From assembly GCA_963921825.1 (NCBI GenBank), contig OY997592.1, positions 28,685,730 through 28,749,729 on the forward strand: DNA of 64,000 bases, in the 5' to 3' direction. Position 1 is the first letter of the stretch; each line of letters begins with the position of its first letter. Made by a program: the position numbers and the translations under genes. Source of the stretch: Erodium maritimum. Taxonomy: Eukaryota > Streptophyta > Magnoliopsida > Geraniales > Geraniaceae. The notes beneath the pieces are model-generated. The model saw only the letters and a list, made by a program, of their open reading frames with translations, was not told the origin of the DNA and did not search any database. This document shows positions 34,133-44,752 of the stretch, piece by piece.

Positions 34133-37081
34133 TGTCACGCCCCAAATCCGGTTTTGACCGGACTCGAGACGTGAACTTAACATAATAAATAAACACGGTA
34201 AAATTACGATAGATAAAACTCAAAAGTGATAATAAATCAATTGAAAAAGTTAACAGCTCACAAAACCCAGTATACAAAGTTTGGTTCAAAAACAAACGCA
34301 CGTCACTAGACCGACTAGACAAGACCCGCGCCAGCTCCCAAGCTCGGGTATGTCCTGCTAGTACAAATCCCGCTCAACACTTGAAACACCACAAAGTAAG
34401 GGGTGAGCTTTCGCCCAGTAGAAAAAAGTAGTTAAGGTAATGAACATCGGCTCACCACCACGAGTAACCGTCCAATTAGGGCATACTAGTACAGCACGAC
34501 TAAATACCAAACCGGGGTTCACAGCCAATCTTATAATACTCTTAACGACGACTTTCACACAATCAACAATAACAAACAGCAAACACAACCAACACAAAAT
34601 CCAACAGTGCTCACGGCCCGTACCGCATTACCCGAACTCCGCCGGCTGTACAGAGCCCGATACCATCATAACAAACTGGTAGGTCAAACATCAATCAGAC
34701 TACCTCTCGATCCAAAGGAGACGCATAACGTCACAAAGACGTATAACGTCGAGAATGACGGAAACATCCCTATGAGGACGCATTCGTCGAGATCCTCGGA
34801 AACATCTCCAAAGGACCATAAATCATCGAGGCTGAAACACGGCACCTAGTGACCATCACGACCCATAGGCCCAATACGACCCGCAGGCCCAAGCACGACC
34901 CGTAGGCCCACTATGATATGATATGGCCCGTCGGCTCCGACCCGTCGGCCCTATGCAATATGGTATGATGTGGCCCGTCGGCTCCGACCCGTCGGCCCTA
35001 TGCAATATGATATGATGTGGCCCGTCGGCTCCGACCCGTCGGCCCGATGCAAGATGATATGATGTGGCCCGTCGGCTCCGATCCGTCGGCCCAATACGAC
35101 TCATAGGTCCAACACGACCCATAGGCCCCAACCACATTATGGCCCGTCGGCACGAACCGTCGGCCCCAAACACGACCCGTAGGCCCAATCACAACCGGAA
35201 TACCATCCTCAAGGAACACACAACAAGTTAATATCACGCATCGAATGCCATAGATCAAACACGGCTCACCAAGCCCAATAATCTTACCACAAATACACAG
35301 CACGTCGGTCTATCACTCACCCGACCATATCACAACCAAGAGTTCACAAAGCAACAGTCACGGCACACTCGCCCACACATAGTAACAGCATGCTCACCGG
35401 ATATACAAGTCTTGACCATTAAACTTATCAACCCTAAGTCACACAACATGCATCTCAAACAGATCAGGCATATCAATCAGCACACAACCTACGGCTCGAC
35501 ATGGCCATTCTACTAGCACGACAAGTTCCCAGGTATTGAAAGCGGCTACACTAGTGAATCACATCCTATATGTTACTAAGACTCGTCCGTTTATTTATCA
35601 TACTAAAGCTCGTTCCAGTTCTATTATTACCTAGCATGCATACTAGTAACTTTCCACAATCAAACCGATGTTCGCTACTTTCCCTACCTCAACCGAAGAA
35701 CAACAGCTACACCTCCAAGCTGTTGACGTCCTGGCTCGCTACCTCCGGTCTTCTCTTCGATCGAAGCCGGACTCTAACACAACACGAAAGTCAAACTAAA
35801 AAATGGTTCCAAAGTCGAATAAAAAGTTACGACGGGTTCGATTTAAGTTCAACAGTTGCCTTTTAAACTCGAGCGGGCTAAAAGCAGGATGAATAGACGA
35901 ATCAGGTTCGAGTACTCGAGCCCCGAGCACAGAACCCGATGCACGTTTCCCGAGGCACGATTCCCGATACATGAATTCCGAGCTGTGGGTTTCGAGGCCC
36001 GGGTTCCGTGACACGATTCCCAAGGCATGGGTTTCGAGGCACGATTTCCGAGGTGATCGATTCAGCGTTCCACTTTTGTCTCATTCTAAGTCTGTTTTAC
36101 AGTCCGGTTTAATTGTCCGAGGTCCCAAAAAAATCATTCAACAGTCCAAGTTCCAGAATCTGATCAAGTTCCGTGTAACAATCCTTTTCAAACCCAACTG
36201 TTTTGTTTTACACTAATTTCCTTCTTAATTTAGAAACTGATTTTAATTTAATTTCAATTAAATTCGACAAGTCCCATTCCAGAAAGGTCCATAACCAACA
36301 GAAGATTGGGAAAAAGAAAAAAAGAAGGAGAAAAGGGGGTTTCAGGTCCGAAATCCGATCGGTCACCGGCGAATATGCCGGCGACCAACGCCTCACGGTT
36401 TTCAGAATCTCACCGTGGGGAAACAGAAGGCGGCGGCGACGATTGAATGGAGACGAGGAGAGAACACGGTGGCGGGCGTGGTTTAGACGGAAAGGGAGGT
36501 TCGGGGCGGCGGCGGCGGCGAGATCTGAGGGAGAGGTGGAGAGGGAGAGAACGGGGGCTGGCTTGGGTTGCTGAGAGGAAGGAGACGGCGGCGAGGAACC
36601 GCGCGTCTCGATCCGGTTCTCGGCGCTCCGCTTCTTTTCGTCCAGCACGGAACAGACCGTGAGGTCGGTCTCCGCCGCAGACGCGGGGAGGAAACGAGAG
36701 ACGGTCTGAAGAAGGAGAGAGGGAGGGTTCGGCGATGGAGAGAGGGTGAGAGTGGCTCGGAGAAGAAGGAGGAGCGGGAGGCGAGACGGTGTGAGGGAAG
36801 TAGGGAAAATGAACCGAAACCCTAAAAAAGAACTTAATTAGCCGGCAAGGCCTCACTTTGGGCCCCAGTCTAAGTCCGGGCCTCACGGCCCAAAGGAAGA
36901 AGGGGAACTGGTTCGGGGCGGCCTGGCTTGGCCGGGTCACTGGTCCAGCCCAGTCCAGCTCCTTTTACCCCCATTTTTTTTGATTTTCTAATAAAATAAT
37001 ACTCGTTTCAATTTTTCCACCCGACGCTTCAAATTGCTAAAATTTACTCTTTTAAATCAATAAAACGAGGCGGTCTTTACA
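34133..37081. mobile_element. Family X element copy C, 2949 bp
   Basis: It begins TGTCACGCCCC and ends CGGTCTTTACA. TTACT precedes it (34128-34132) and recurs at 37083-37087 after one extra G, a near-perfect 5-bp duplication. It carries its own minisatellite (34915-35095) and a GC-rich block (36350-36800) with long overlapping frames on both strands that reflect composition, not genes. It belongs to the B/C subfamily. No polyprotein. Confidence 0.75.
34915..35095. repeat. Minisatellite, ~47-bp unit, 4 copies
   Basis: TGGCCCGTCGGCTCCGA recurs four times with CCCGTCGGCCCTATGCAATA-like linkers and is flanked by degenerate AGGCCCAA units to about 35190. It is found only in copy C. Confidence 0.8.
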
Positions 37082-37288
37082 GTTACTACCTCCCCGTCCT
37101 ATGGGTGTCGTGCGCATTAGCGGAGCATCCATGGGAAAGCGGGGTAGTAGGTTTGGACGACATATGTGGGTGTCGTGTGCATTAGCGGAGCACCTACATA
37201 GTGACGGGCCGTAGTTGAAAATTGGTGGACCCGACTACGATTCTCAGCCTGAGGTTGTGCTAGGGTAATAGATATGGTAAGCCGTGTG

Positions 37289-37325
37289 CATGGTGTTTGT
37301 CGCTTGGGGTGGGGTCTTTATGGAA
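37289..37325 (+). repeat. 37-bp templated copy at a deletion junction
   Basis: CATGGTGTTTGTCGCTTGGG and the following 17 bases are identical to 37508-37544, about 220 bp downstream. The upstream copy sits exactly where copia leader sequence jumps to the integrase C-terminus, so it marks the break that removed gag, protease and most of integrase. Confidence 0.8.
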
Positions 37326-39270
37326 GGGACACCATTTTAGAAATGGCATGGGAAGATACACGCTTTGTCCTTCCTAAAGATTTGTGGTTGCGAGGCTTAT
37401 GTGAAACATTTGGTTTCGACTAAGCTCGAACCAAGATCTAAGATATGCACCTTCGTGTGGTATCCCAAAGCAACAAGGGGATACTACTTCTACAAACCCA
37501 GTGAGAACATGGTGTTTGTCGCTTGGGGTGGGGTCTTTATGGAAAAGGAGTTTTGTTTCCAAAGACGTCATTGGAAGGACTGTGCATCTCGAAGAAATTC
37601 AGGATGGTACAGATCCGTCTAAACCAATTGACAACCCAGTAGAAAGGGAGCCAAAGATGGTCGTATAGTAAGAACCAATTCCTGTTACGATTTCGGAAGG
37701 TCCAAGGCGATCTAAAAGGATCAGTCGTCCACCTCCAAGATATGGTATTTAGAGGTGACAATGAAGCCATGGTGGATCACGATGATCCATCTACCTTTCA
37801 GGAGGCTGTGGATGGCCCCGACTCCGAGTTATGGCTGGGAGCCATGAGGAAGGAAATGAAATCCATGTCGAACAACCGAGTCTGGAAACTGGTTGATCTC
37901 ATCAATGGTGTGACGACCATCGGATGCAAATGGATCTTCAAGGTGAAGATGGACATGAACGGAAACCCTTTGACCTACAAAGCTTGATTGGTGGCGAAAG
38001 GTTATAGGCAGATCCAATGGATTGACTATGAGGAAACCTTCTACCTAGTGGCTATGGTCAAAATCGATCCAAAATTCTTCTTGACATAACTGCGTATCAT
38101 AGTTACGAGATATGGCAAGTGGATGTCAAAACCGCTTTCCTAAATGGAAATTTGACTAAGTACGTTTGTATGTCTCAGCTCAAAGGTTTTGACGATCCGA
38201 AGAATAAGCAGATTTATAAGTTATTGAAATCCATTTATGGATTGAAACGAACTTCTCGGAGTTGGATCCTTCGTTTTGATGAAGCTGTAATTGGATTTGG
38301 CTTAATCAAGAACGAGGATGAATCTTGCGTTTATAAGAAGGTTAGTGTGAGTAAGATTACCTTTCCGGTTCTCATTGAAACCACATCCCAACCTTGCACG
38401 AGACTAACGCTTGGTTGAGGAAGTGTTTCTCAATAAAGGACATAGTCGATGCTTCTTGTATCTTAGGGATTAAGATATGTAGAGATCGCACCAAGAGGGT
38501 CTTGGATTTAAGTCAGGGAACCTATGTGAACAAGGCATTGAGTAGGTTCTCAATGCTCGATTCAAAGAAAGGACTCTTACCCACTAGTCATGGCATTCAT
38601 CTCAGCAAGACTCAGTGTCCTAAGACACCTGATGAGCTGAAAATGATGATGCGAATCCCATGCGCCTGGGGGTAGGATCGATCATATATTCCATGACATG
38701 TACGAGACCAGACGTCTCGTAAGCCTTATGTTGTACCAGTAGACATCAGTCTAACACGGGGGAAAGATGATGCTGAACTAGTCGTCGAAGGATGAGTAGA
38801 CGCTAGTTTTCCAAGACAAATCCAAATGAATTTAGAAGTCAGTCAGGATATGTGTTTACGCTGAATGGCAGAGCTTTAGCTGGGAGAGAGTAAAGCAAGA
38901 TACCATTTCCGAATCTACGACATAGGCCAAGTATATGGATGCTGTAGAGGTAGCTAAGGAGGCTATGTGGATTTGGAAATTCACGGCAGGGTTGGGTGTA
39001 ATTAAAAACTCATCCAGCCCGGTGAATCCATTTTCCGACAAAACAAGGGCCATTGCGCAAGCTACAAGCCTGGATCGCATAACAAATGCAAGCATGTACT
39101 ACGGCGTATCCAGCTCATCAAAAAAAATACTGAACTGAGGTGAAGTGAAGATAACCTATATTGCAACAGATGATAACATAGCCAACCCTTTGACTAAGGC
39201 AATGTCACTGCCTAAACATGTTAGACATGTAAAGTCGATGGAGACATATTGGAGTTTAGATTGGAACTAG
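37326..39270 (+). pseudogene. Copia pol remnant (copy 3): integrase C-term, RT, RNase H
   Basis: 37365-37622 has CGCEAYVKHLVSTKLEPRS; 37742-37987 has ELWLGAMRKEM and CKWIFKVKMDMNGNPLTYK and ends in TGA where copy 2 has CGA; 38119-38418 has MDVKTAFLNGNL, KLLKSIYGLKRTSRSW and FDEAVIGFGL, then VLIE where YVDD should be, with a frameshift. 38394-38675 continues ILGIKICRDRTKRVLDLSQ and LPTSHGIHLSKTQCPKTPDE. The RNase H part has several stops and the shortened linker. No functional enzyme. Confidence 0.85.
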
Positions 39271-39284
39271 GTCAAGTGAAGGAT

Positions 39285-40970
39285 TGTTAGTCTTAGGGCT
39301 TGTAGTTCAATCCTAAATGTCCAAATGTATATATCATCGTTAGCAATAAAATTAAAGCGGCTTTATATTACTTATGTGTTGGAGTAATATATCGATGTGT
39401 GCTCTGATCTATGCCCACCATGCGAATAGAACCATAGATCGAGATAGATCACACTCGATGGGTCCCTAGTCAACAAAGCTTCACTAGAAGCGACTAGTAT
39501 GAAAGATGGATCTTTATTGCTTACGTTCTGTTAGTCATTGGAATGGGATTCCGGAGTCTGATCATAGATATCATGTGGGACATGATATTGGATGACCCGA
39601 CATGAATATGTGCCATAGATCAAGTCATGAACATATTCATTGTCGTAGCTTGTCATGTATCCTTAGACATAGGATTCTTTGTGATCGTTATGCAGTAAAC
39701 AACTAAGTTTGACATGAGCCTAACGTTGTCCGTAACAGTACTTCCATAACGGCCAGGATTGGCTTGGGGATTGACTGCATGAGTGACACGAAAGACGGCT
39801 AAGGGATTTATCCCTCATACTACGGTATGAGAAAGATATCGGTTTTCGGCCGCTTGATCGAGAGTGACTGAAAGAATAGCATAGCCATGCACATGATACT
39901 AGGTATCATATATTCAGTCATCTCACATATCAAGGAACAATGATTGAGAATAATAAGGATGGTGGCTCTATGCATTATCTCAATCAAGATATAGGAGATA
40001 AAAGGATAATGATAGGGATGACGGAAAGGTTAGAATCGACAGGGTCGATTCGTTATGCAGTGTCAGGCAATACTAAAGTCTCGTTAGTTTCCACTTAAAT
40101 ATGATCAAGTAAAATGGGATTTTATGTTGATCTATTGACATGCATAAACCTAAGGGTCACACCAAAGGATGAAACTCATTGACACATTTATGAAGAATGG
40201 CCAAAAGGGGGTTGTCTCGGGACATGACCAAAACTAGGTTTTGGGTCATATGCCCGTAAGTTAATAGGACTTTACGGATCAAGACAAGGCTTGGAGTCTT
40301 GGGATTGATCGCGTCGGATAATGTTGGACATTTCCGGTATGGAAGGCTTGGAGGCGATGAGCGAATCACGGGACCTCGTTGGAAATGACCACGGGCCATG
40401 TTCCAAGAGGCCCATGAAAGTCCCATGCAACCAAGGCCCATGGAACTAATTAATCAAGTCTTGATTAATTAGTACTAAGTAAGCAAGAAAAGGATTATGG
40501 TGTTGGTGATTCATCACCTAACCCAATCTTGTCTAGCCATACTTTGTCCTATTTACACCTTACTTGTCACCATACTTGTCTCATGGCTTTAGTTGGACAA
40601 GTATGGGGTTTGTTATGTTTAAGTCATCTTTTTTCAACATAACAAACACAAGACAAGAATAGGAAACACAACTTCTCCCTCCTCTCCATGGCAATTTCGG
40701 TTTTGGCCAGTTCCCACCTCCATTTTTGTGTTCTTGAGTCCTCAAAGAGAAGAACTACGTGGCTTTGATTCCCATGTGGATACGTAGGCGTCTTGGAGAC
40801 TCAAGACAATCATTCGTTACCCGGTGTTCTTGTTTTGGTAGAAATAGTGCTGAAATTTTCTCTTGTGAATCATTTCTTTGTTAGTTGTTTCATGATTTAA
40901 TCGTCTCTTGGTTTTCATTGATTTTCCGCTGCGAGTTGGTTCATCTCCAACCCTACCTCGAGACCCAACA
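39285..40970 (+). repeat. 3' LTR of copia copy 3
   Basis: 1686 bp starting TGTTAGTCTTAGGG and ending GAGACCCAACA, then the AACCC duplication. It is the pair of 31345-33029. Confidence 0.9.
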
Positions 40971-41214
40971 AACCCATGGGTTAAATCAGAATCAAAACGG
41001 AAATACGTTACTACTCTTTCAAAAAGATTTGAAAAAAAAACAGAAAACTTTTCCCAAAAAAAAAATAATGTTTTATCTGTTTTAGCCCGCCCCGCAGGGG
41101 CTCCACCCGAACCCGAACCCGATCCCGAGCCCGGCCCGGAAGGACGGCGGCGACGGTGCACGCGAGGCCCAGACCGGCCCAACCTGCATAGGGCCCATTA
41201 GTGCTTGTTGAACA

Positions 41215-41934
41215 TGAAAGGGAAGGGAGATCTTATAAACTCAATGTCACTTCTCTCCCTTTCCGATGTGGTACCCTTGCAAAAAGCAAAAGGGCTTTTG
41301 AAGCCAATTTTCCCAATAGTTGTCTTAGGGATAAGGTTCTTCGAAGCAAGTATTTCTGTGCAACTTCTCTTTGGGAAGCTCAGTCTCGGTTGGGCCACTC
41401 TTCTGTGTAGAAATGACTCTTGTGGGCTCAATCCTTAGTTTAAAAAGGAGTCATCAAGCGAGTAGGGAATGACCTTGCGTTGGATTGCTCCTTCTTGTAG
41501 AACTTTGAAGCCAAATGTGGATGTTAGAGTTCGGCCGAGAAGGATTGACTTGGACATGGTGGTTAGGAATCACCTAAGAGAGGTATTGGAGCGTGACCTG
41601 TTTTTAAGCGGGATTTTTCTCCCCACATCTTACAGAGTGTTTGACTCCGACAAAAGGCCTTAAGTGGTGTGTTTCAAAATAATAACAAGTCTTGGATGTG
41701 GATCCAGATGCATCAATTGTTCAACATTGGTTTTTATACCATCAGCGCATATAGTTTTTTTAAATGATCAGTGCATATAGTTGATATACATGCAATACAA
41801 GAAAGTATCCTTAAAAATGTGTTAAAAATAAACACCTTACTGCGTATAAGATTACAAAAAAAAACACCTTAATTCTAAGATTACAAAATGATAGTTACAT
41901 CAATATTGAAGTACAGACTCCACAATATATCACT
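41215..41934. other. Unassigned flank with LTR-promoter-like motif on minus strand
   Basis: On the minus strand 41235-41290 reads CCACATCGGAAAGG, then a TTTATAAGA box about 25 bases on, a combination common in plant LTR promoters; this may be an older LTR fragment. The plus frame 41469-41663 (64 codons) has no recognisable domain. From about 41650 to 41934 the sequence is AT-rich and looks like old intergenic DNA that continues at 44297 beyond the first LINE. Confidence 0.4.
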
Positions 41935-42880
41935 AAAACACTTAAACTTGTTTTTTTGATCGGCAAAGCAAATTTAGATTAAAAACCTCATTCGAGATGA
42001 AAGAGGAGGTTGATACAAGGTGTCTAAACCTATGTAGATTGATCAATCCAATTAACAAAGGAAGATCAAAGTACAACAAATTGCAATAAAGGCACCAAGC
42101 TATTGAGATGAACTCAAAACTAATTAAACTAATTGCATAGGAACATAAATTGAAAACAGGGAAGATAGTTTGAGAAAGCAAGGTGTTGCTTGCATCCTAC
42201 TACTTGCTGTTGGGAGAAAGGACTTCAAATTCAAAGTATAGTTGTGAGAAAAAGGTTGCTTGCGGCCCACTTCTAGCCGTTGAAGGGAGAAAATCAAATT
42301 CAAAAGGTTGCTTGCGCCCCACTTCTAGTCGTTTGAGGGAGAGATTCAAATTCAAAATGTATAACTTGCGGCTTACTTCACCCGAATTGAATCTTCTGCA
42401 AAAAGGACCCATCTCTTAAAGTCTTGAGCTTCACTGTCAAACCATGGAGAATTCACCAAAGAAGTGGAGCAATCTTCAGGGTCTAGCAATGTAGTGATTG
42501 TATAGCTAGAACCTGCAATAACAAACCAACAAAGGGAAGCCATAGAACTGCCAAGAAAGAAAAACAAGAACCTGCTACAACAAAACAGAGAAGGACCCTC
42601 AACCTAACAAGTGATCCACCCACACACCAGAAGAGAGTAGAGATAACCAAACAGCTAAAACCCACACACAAGAAGAAGTAACCAAAAACAAGGAACAAGG
42701 AACCTTACCAAACTCACATCAGTAACCAACCCAACCCTCACCCTTCCCAACCCAATCCCCCAGGTGTCGAATCAGTCAAGGGCTACCCCAATTCTCAGCC
42801 TTGTAGCTGAGGGGAGCTATTGACTGAAAGAGGCCAGACTAAGCTGAATAACTGGCCAAGCAATTAGAAGGATCAGCAAA

Positions 42881-43825
42881 CTAGGAATTGAAACTGAAGC
42901 GATGACCAGAGGCTTTAAATTTGACCCATTCCCAAGAAAAAGCTTGGTTTACAATCTTTTGGAAAATTGTTTCAGCATCCAAGCATTCGTTTTCAAAAAT
43001 AAGACAATTCTTTGCAAGCCAGATTTTCCAACAACCAATATGAATGATACTTCCCCAACAAGGCTTAAATTTGTGATTGACTAAAGAGCTCCAAGATGAA
43101 AAGAGATTTTTGATGTTTCTTGGAATGACCACAGAATTTCCCCACCAGTTGAAAATTAGTCCCCAAACTTCCCAAGATTTTTGATAGTGCAACAAGACAT
43201 GAGTAGCATCCTCCAAGTCATTACAACAGACTGGACACATTATACCTTGAAGAGATAGATCCACTCCTCTTGAATCAAGAAAGCATTTAGTTAGAATGGC
43301 CTCAAGACAAGCAAGCCAATTGAAGGCAGATATTTTAGGAGGTACACCTGGTTTCCATATTGCTTTTGTCCAAGCAGCAGTTAGAGAAGGAGCAGAAGAG
43401 GTGGTATCTAAGAGTGCATATAACTTCCTGACTGTAAAGCCCTTGTGATCTCTTTTCCATACTAATAAATCTTGTTGTTGAGTCAACTGTACTCCAGAAA
43501 GAATTAATTGTAGTGTTTGCCAATCAGATTATGCTTTGCCCCTTGGAGTATTTATGAAACTGAGATCCCACTCTCCATTACCATAACCTTCTGAGATAAG
43601 GATAATTTTTTACTGGGATAACTGATACAGCCTTGGAAATATAAATTTGAAGGCTAAATCTCCCCACCAAATGTCTTTCCAGAATTGGACTCTCTCACCA
43701 TTTCCCAGCTTCCAAGATAATCCTTGAACTCCAAAAATATTTTGGAAAACAAGAACAGCATTGAATGCTAAGATATGAGACATGAAACTGGCGCTTCCAA
43801 TTTCAGCAAATGTGGATAGTCCCAT
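42881..43825 (-). pseudogene. LINE ORF2 C-terminus (RT end and zf-RVT)
   Basis: Minus-strand frames 43825-43610 (GNGERVQFWKDIWWGD, the usual segment after RT) and 43486-42881 (KISAFNWLACLEAILTKCFL, CPVCCNDLEDATHVLLHY, the zf-RVT domain with CPVC...H). A frameshift and a stop separate them. The 201-codon frame ends ...SWEWVKFKASG near 42900, then the 3' untranslated region. In an intact L1 this region would end the endonuclease-reverse transcriptase protein. Confidence 0.85.
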
Positions 43826-43933
43826 TCAGTTAGATCTCATCCATACTTTGAGAAAATTACTCTTTTCCAAAGATTATTTTTTTCTAATGCAAATCTCCAC
43901 CACCACTTAGCCAATAGGGCTATATTCATTTTC

Positions 43934-44281
43934 TCAAGGTTTTTGATCCCAAGCCCTCCATACTCCTTTGCTTGGCAAACTTTGTTCCAACCATATGAAT
44001 GATATTTCCCCAACAAGGCTAAATTTGTGATTGACTAAAGAGCTCCAAGATGAAAAGAGATTTTTGATGTTTCTTAGAATGACCACAGAAATTCCCCACC
44101 AGTTGAAAATGAGTCCCCAAACTTCCCAAGATTTTTGACAGTGCAACAAGACATGAGGAGCATCCTCCAAGTCATTACAACAGACTGGACACATTATACC
44201 TTGAAGAGATAGATCCATTCCTCTTGAATCAAGAAAGCATTTAGTTGAAATGACCTCAAGACAAGCAAGCCAATCAGTTGC
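43934..44281 (-). pseudogene. Second copy of LINE zf-RVT segment (5' end of LINE)
   Basis: On the minus strand this reads LACLEVISTKCFL, CPVCCNDLEDAPHVLLHC, KSWEVWGLIFNWWG, a diverged copy (several percent) of 42990-43300. It then joins SKGVWRAWDQKP, which normally lies upstream in ORF2. The element thus starts with a downstream segment placed in front of an upstream one. The join near 43984 shares CCAAC on both sides. Confidence 0.8.
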
Positions 44282-44296
44282 AAAACACTTAAACTT

Positions 44297-44700
44297 ATTT
44301 CTCGAGCTTTTCCACAAATCATGCGAACATATACAAACACCTCAAATAAGCACAAGATACTCAAATACCGTTAATATTATACCCTTATAAATTTAATTCA
44401 GTCTACAAATTAACATTTAACTTTCAAAACTCAACAAACAATACTCAAATCATGTGAATATATAAATAATGAAAAGAGACAATAAAAGATACACCTTTGT
44501 GAACCTGAAAGTTAATTTATTCGATCTCACCAAAAAATTTAAACGTATATATTTATTGTAAGCACTCAAAATATACAATGTGCATATAGATTACTCAATA
44601 AAAAGAGTAAGCATATGAAACATATATCATGATCACCGAAAGACACTACAGATCATGAATGTATATTGACAGATAATGCATACGCAACCCACTATTATCA
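44297..44700. other. AT-rich intergenic DNA between the two LINEs
   Basis: No coding potential or repeat was recognised. By the target duplications on each side it is pre-insertion host sequence, contiguous in the past with 41650-41934 and 49151-49552. Confidence 0.5.
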
Positions 44701-44752
44701 AAATAAGAACTGAATTTTTTCTTTTATTTGATAAACGAGGGGACTTTCATTA

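Larger units (their letters stand above)
31345..40970 (+). mobile_element. Ty1/copia element copy 3, both LTRs, internally deleted
   Basis: LTRs 31345-33029 and 39285-40970 are flanked by a perfect 5-bp duplication AACCC (31340-31344 and 40971-40975). A primer-binding site follows the 5' LTR. The leader is interrupted by family X copy C (34133-37081). Between about 37288 and 37326 the gag-protease-integrase core is deleted, leaving the integrase C-terminus, reverse transcriptase and RNase H with stops. Without copy C it is about 6.7 kb minus the deletion. It is the only copia element here with a complete insertion signature. Confidence 0.9.
30259..41214 (-). mobile_element. Minus-strand copia element, 5' part, split by copy 3
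   Basis: It comprises 30259-31339 and 40976 to about 41214, joined across copia copy 3 and its AACCC duplication. On the minus strand it reads: LTR-like region with GC-rich GGGTTCGGGTTCGGGT-type repeats, a TATA-like CTATAAATAG near 31206-31215, a leader, then gag. It is cut at 30259 in mid-gag. The family differs from copies 1-3. The outer boundary near 41214 (TGTTCAACAAGC read inward) is tentative and no primer-binding site was recognised. Confidence 0.6.
41950..44281 (-). mobile_element. LINE (L1 type), 5'-truncated, 2.3 kb, minus
   Basis: A 15-bp target duplication AAAACACTTAAACTT (41935-41949 and 44282-44296) encloses an element ending, on the minus strand, with GCTTTGCCGATC and poly(A). 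It contains the 3' part of LINE ORF2 and a T/G-rich 3' untranslated region. The zinc-binding (zf-RVT) segment occurs twice in the same orientation, at 42990-43300 and 43985-44281. Target duplications of this length are typical of target-primed L1 insertion. Confidence 0.88.

Noticed and set aside
36208..36940. Open frames up to 176 codons in copy C
   Set aside because: Same reason as for copy B; the frames overlap on both strands and differ between copies.
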